NCBI GenBank assembly: GCA_016210935.1
Contig: JACQTH010000553.1
Location: 1-5,081 of the forward strand
DNA from: Acidobacteriota bacterium
GTDB lineage: Bacteria > Acidobacteriota > Vicinamibacteria > Vicinamibacterales > JACQTH01
Length of the DNA stretch: 5,081 nucleotides
Direction of reading: 5' to 3'
The notes under the pieces: generated by a model
What the model saw: the letters and a program-made list of their open reading frames with translations, nothing else
What the model was told of the DNA's origin: nothing
Database searches by the model: none
Made by a program: the position numbers and the translations under genes
Part shown: piece by piece, positions 4,954 through 5,081 of the stretch
Layout of the letters: every line of letters starts with the position of its first letter
Position numbering within the stretch: position 1 is the stretch's first letter

Positions 4954-4959
4954 TGAGCC
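4863..4959 (+). other. attC: integron attC-like site 3
   Basis: R'' is GGCTAAC (4863-4869) and R' is GTGAGCC (4953-4959); they pair at 6 of 7 positions. L'' CGCTGCA (4874-4880) pairs with L' TGAGCG (4941-4946), leaving G4878 extrahelical. The GC-rich interior (4881-4940) has several possible short stems. The fold is less regular than sites 1 and 2. The support that decides it is that the 130-bp repeat begins at this R' box. Confidence 0.65.
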
Positions 4960-5081
4960 GGACGATCGAATTGAACTACAAGCCGAGAATAAGCCGAAGG
5001 CCGTTCTCGACGTCTTGCAGGAGCTGACCCCGCACGCGACCCGCACGCTCCATCAGAAAGTCCCGATCGACCGTGATGATC
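4952..5081. repeat. direct repeat copy 2: start of a second mazEF cassette
   Basis: This is the partner of 1009-1138, cut by the window edge. It begins at the R' box of attC 3 and continues into the mazF 3' end. Of the four differences, two lie in the 22-25 bp non-coding edge and two in mazF codons. Confidence 0.95.
4976..5081 (-). CDS. mazF: 3' end of a second MazF-family toxin gene (partial)
   Basis: The stop TAG is at 4978-4976 and the frame is open to the window edge. The 34 visible residues (IITVDRDFLMERAG ... NGLRLILGL) are identical to the C-terminus of the toxin at 1033-1377. The two nucleotide differences within the coding part fall in an Ile and an Arg codon and are both silent. 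The catalytic part and any antitoxin lie beyond the window, so whether this copy is intact is unknown. Confidence 0.88.
   Translation of the reverse strand, partial: IITVDRDFLMERAGRVRGQLLQDVENGLRLILGL

Noticed and set aside
1..5081. CRISPR array, tRNA or rRNA genes
   Set aside because: No regularly spaced short repeats, cloverleaf or rRNA-like segments were seen on either strand.

Overview
This is a GC-rich fragment best read as part of an integron gene-cassette array. It may be a chromosomal integron or a CALIN (a cluster of attC sites lacking an integrase), because no integrase lies in the window. The gene mix (DinB, exported RidA, a DUF1080 sugar-hydrolase-type protein, a RibD_C reductase) and the codon bias suggest a soil or environmental bacterium, perhaps of the Acidobacteriota/Vicinamibacteria type. 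That taxonomic guess is inference only.

Layout. (i) 2-231: the 3' end of a cassette ORF that runs into a textbook attC site (160-231). (ii) 226-643: start of the next cassette, with a small putative zinc-ribbon protein of unknown function. (iii) about 644-1008: a decayed IS110-family remnant on the minus strand, ending where the next cassette begins. (iv) 1009-1626: a mazEF-type toxin-antitoxin pair on the minus strand, against the array direction, with its own operator/promoter. (v) 1665-3705: an apparent operon on the plus strand, DinB-like protein, N-terminally anchored or exported RidA, and exported DUF1080 protein. (vi) 3702-4050: a frameshifted or truncated HicB-like antitoxin remnant whose 3' end merges with a second attC (3945-4050). 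(vii) 4045-4953: a compact single-gene cassette for a RibD_C/dihydrofolate-reductase-family protein, closed by a third attC-like site (4863-4959). (viii) 4952-5081: a second copy of the mazF cassette start, cut by the window edge.

The key structural fact is a 130-bp near-perfect direct repeat (1009-1138 and 4952-5081, 4 mismatches). It begins at the predicted cassette boundary, at or one base before the core-site G (G|TGAGCC), in both places, and encodes the C-terminus of the same MazF toxin. So the same toxin-antitoxin cassette seems to occur twice in the array. This fits the known role of toxin-antitoxin cassettes as stabilisers of sedentary integrons. The array also shows non-canonical core sites (GTGAGCC rather than GTTRRRY), proteins ending in attC-encoded residues, and recurrent Lys/Arg-rich C-terminal tails. 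The DinB-RidA-DUF1080 genes have no recognisable attC between them or after mazE. They are therefore either a very large multigene cassette (about 3 kb) or ordinary DNA inserted into the array.
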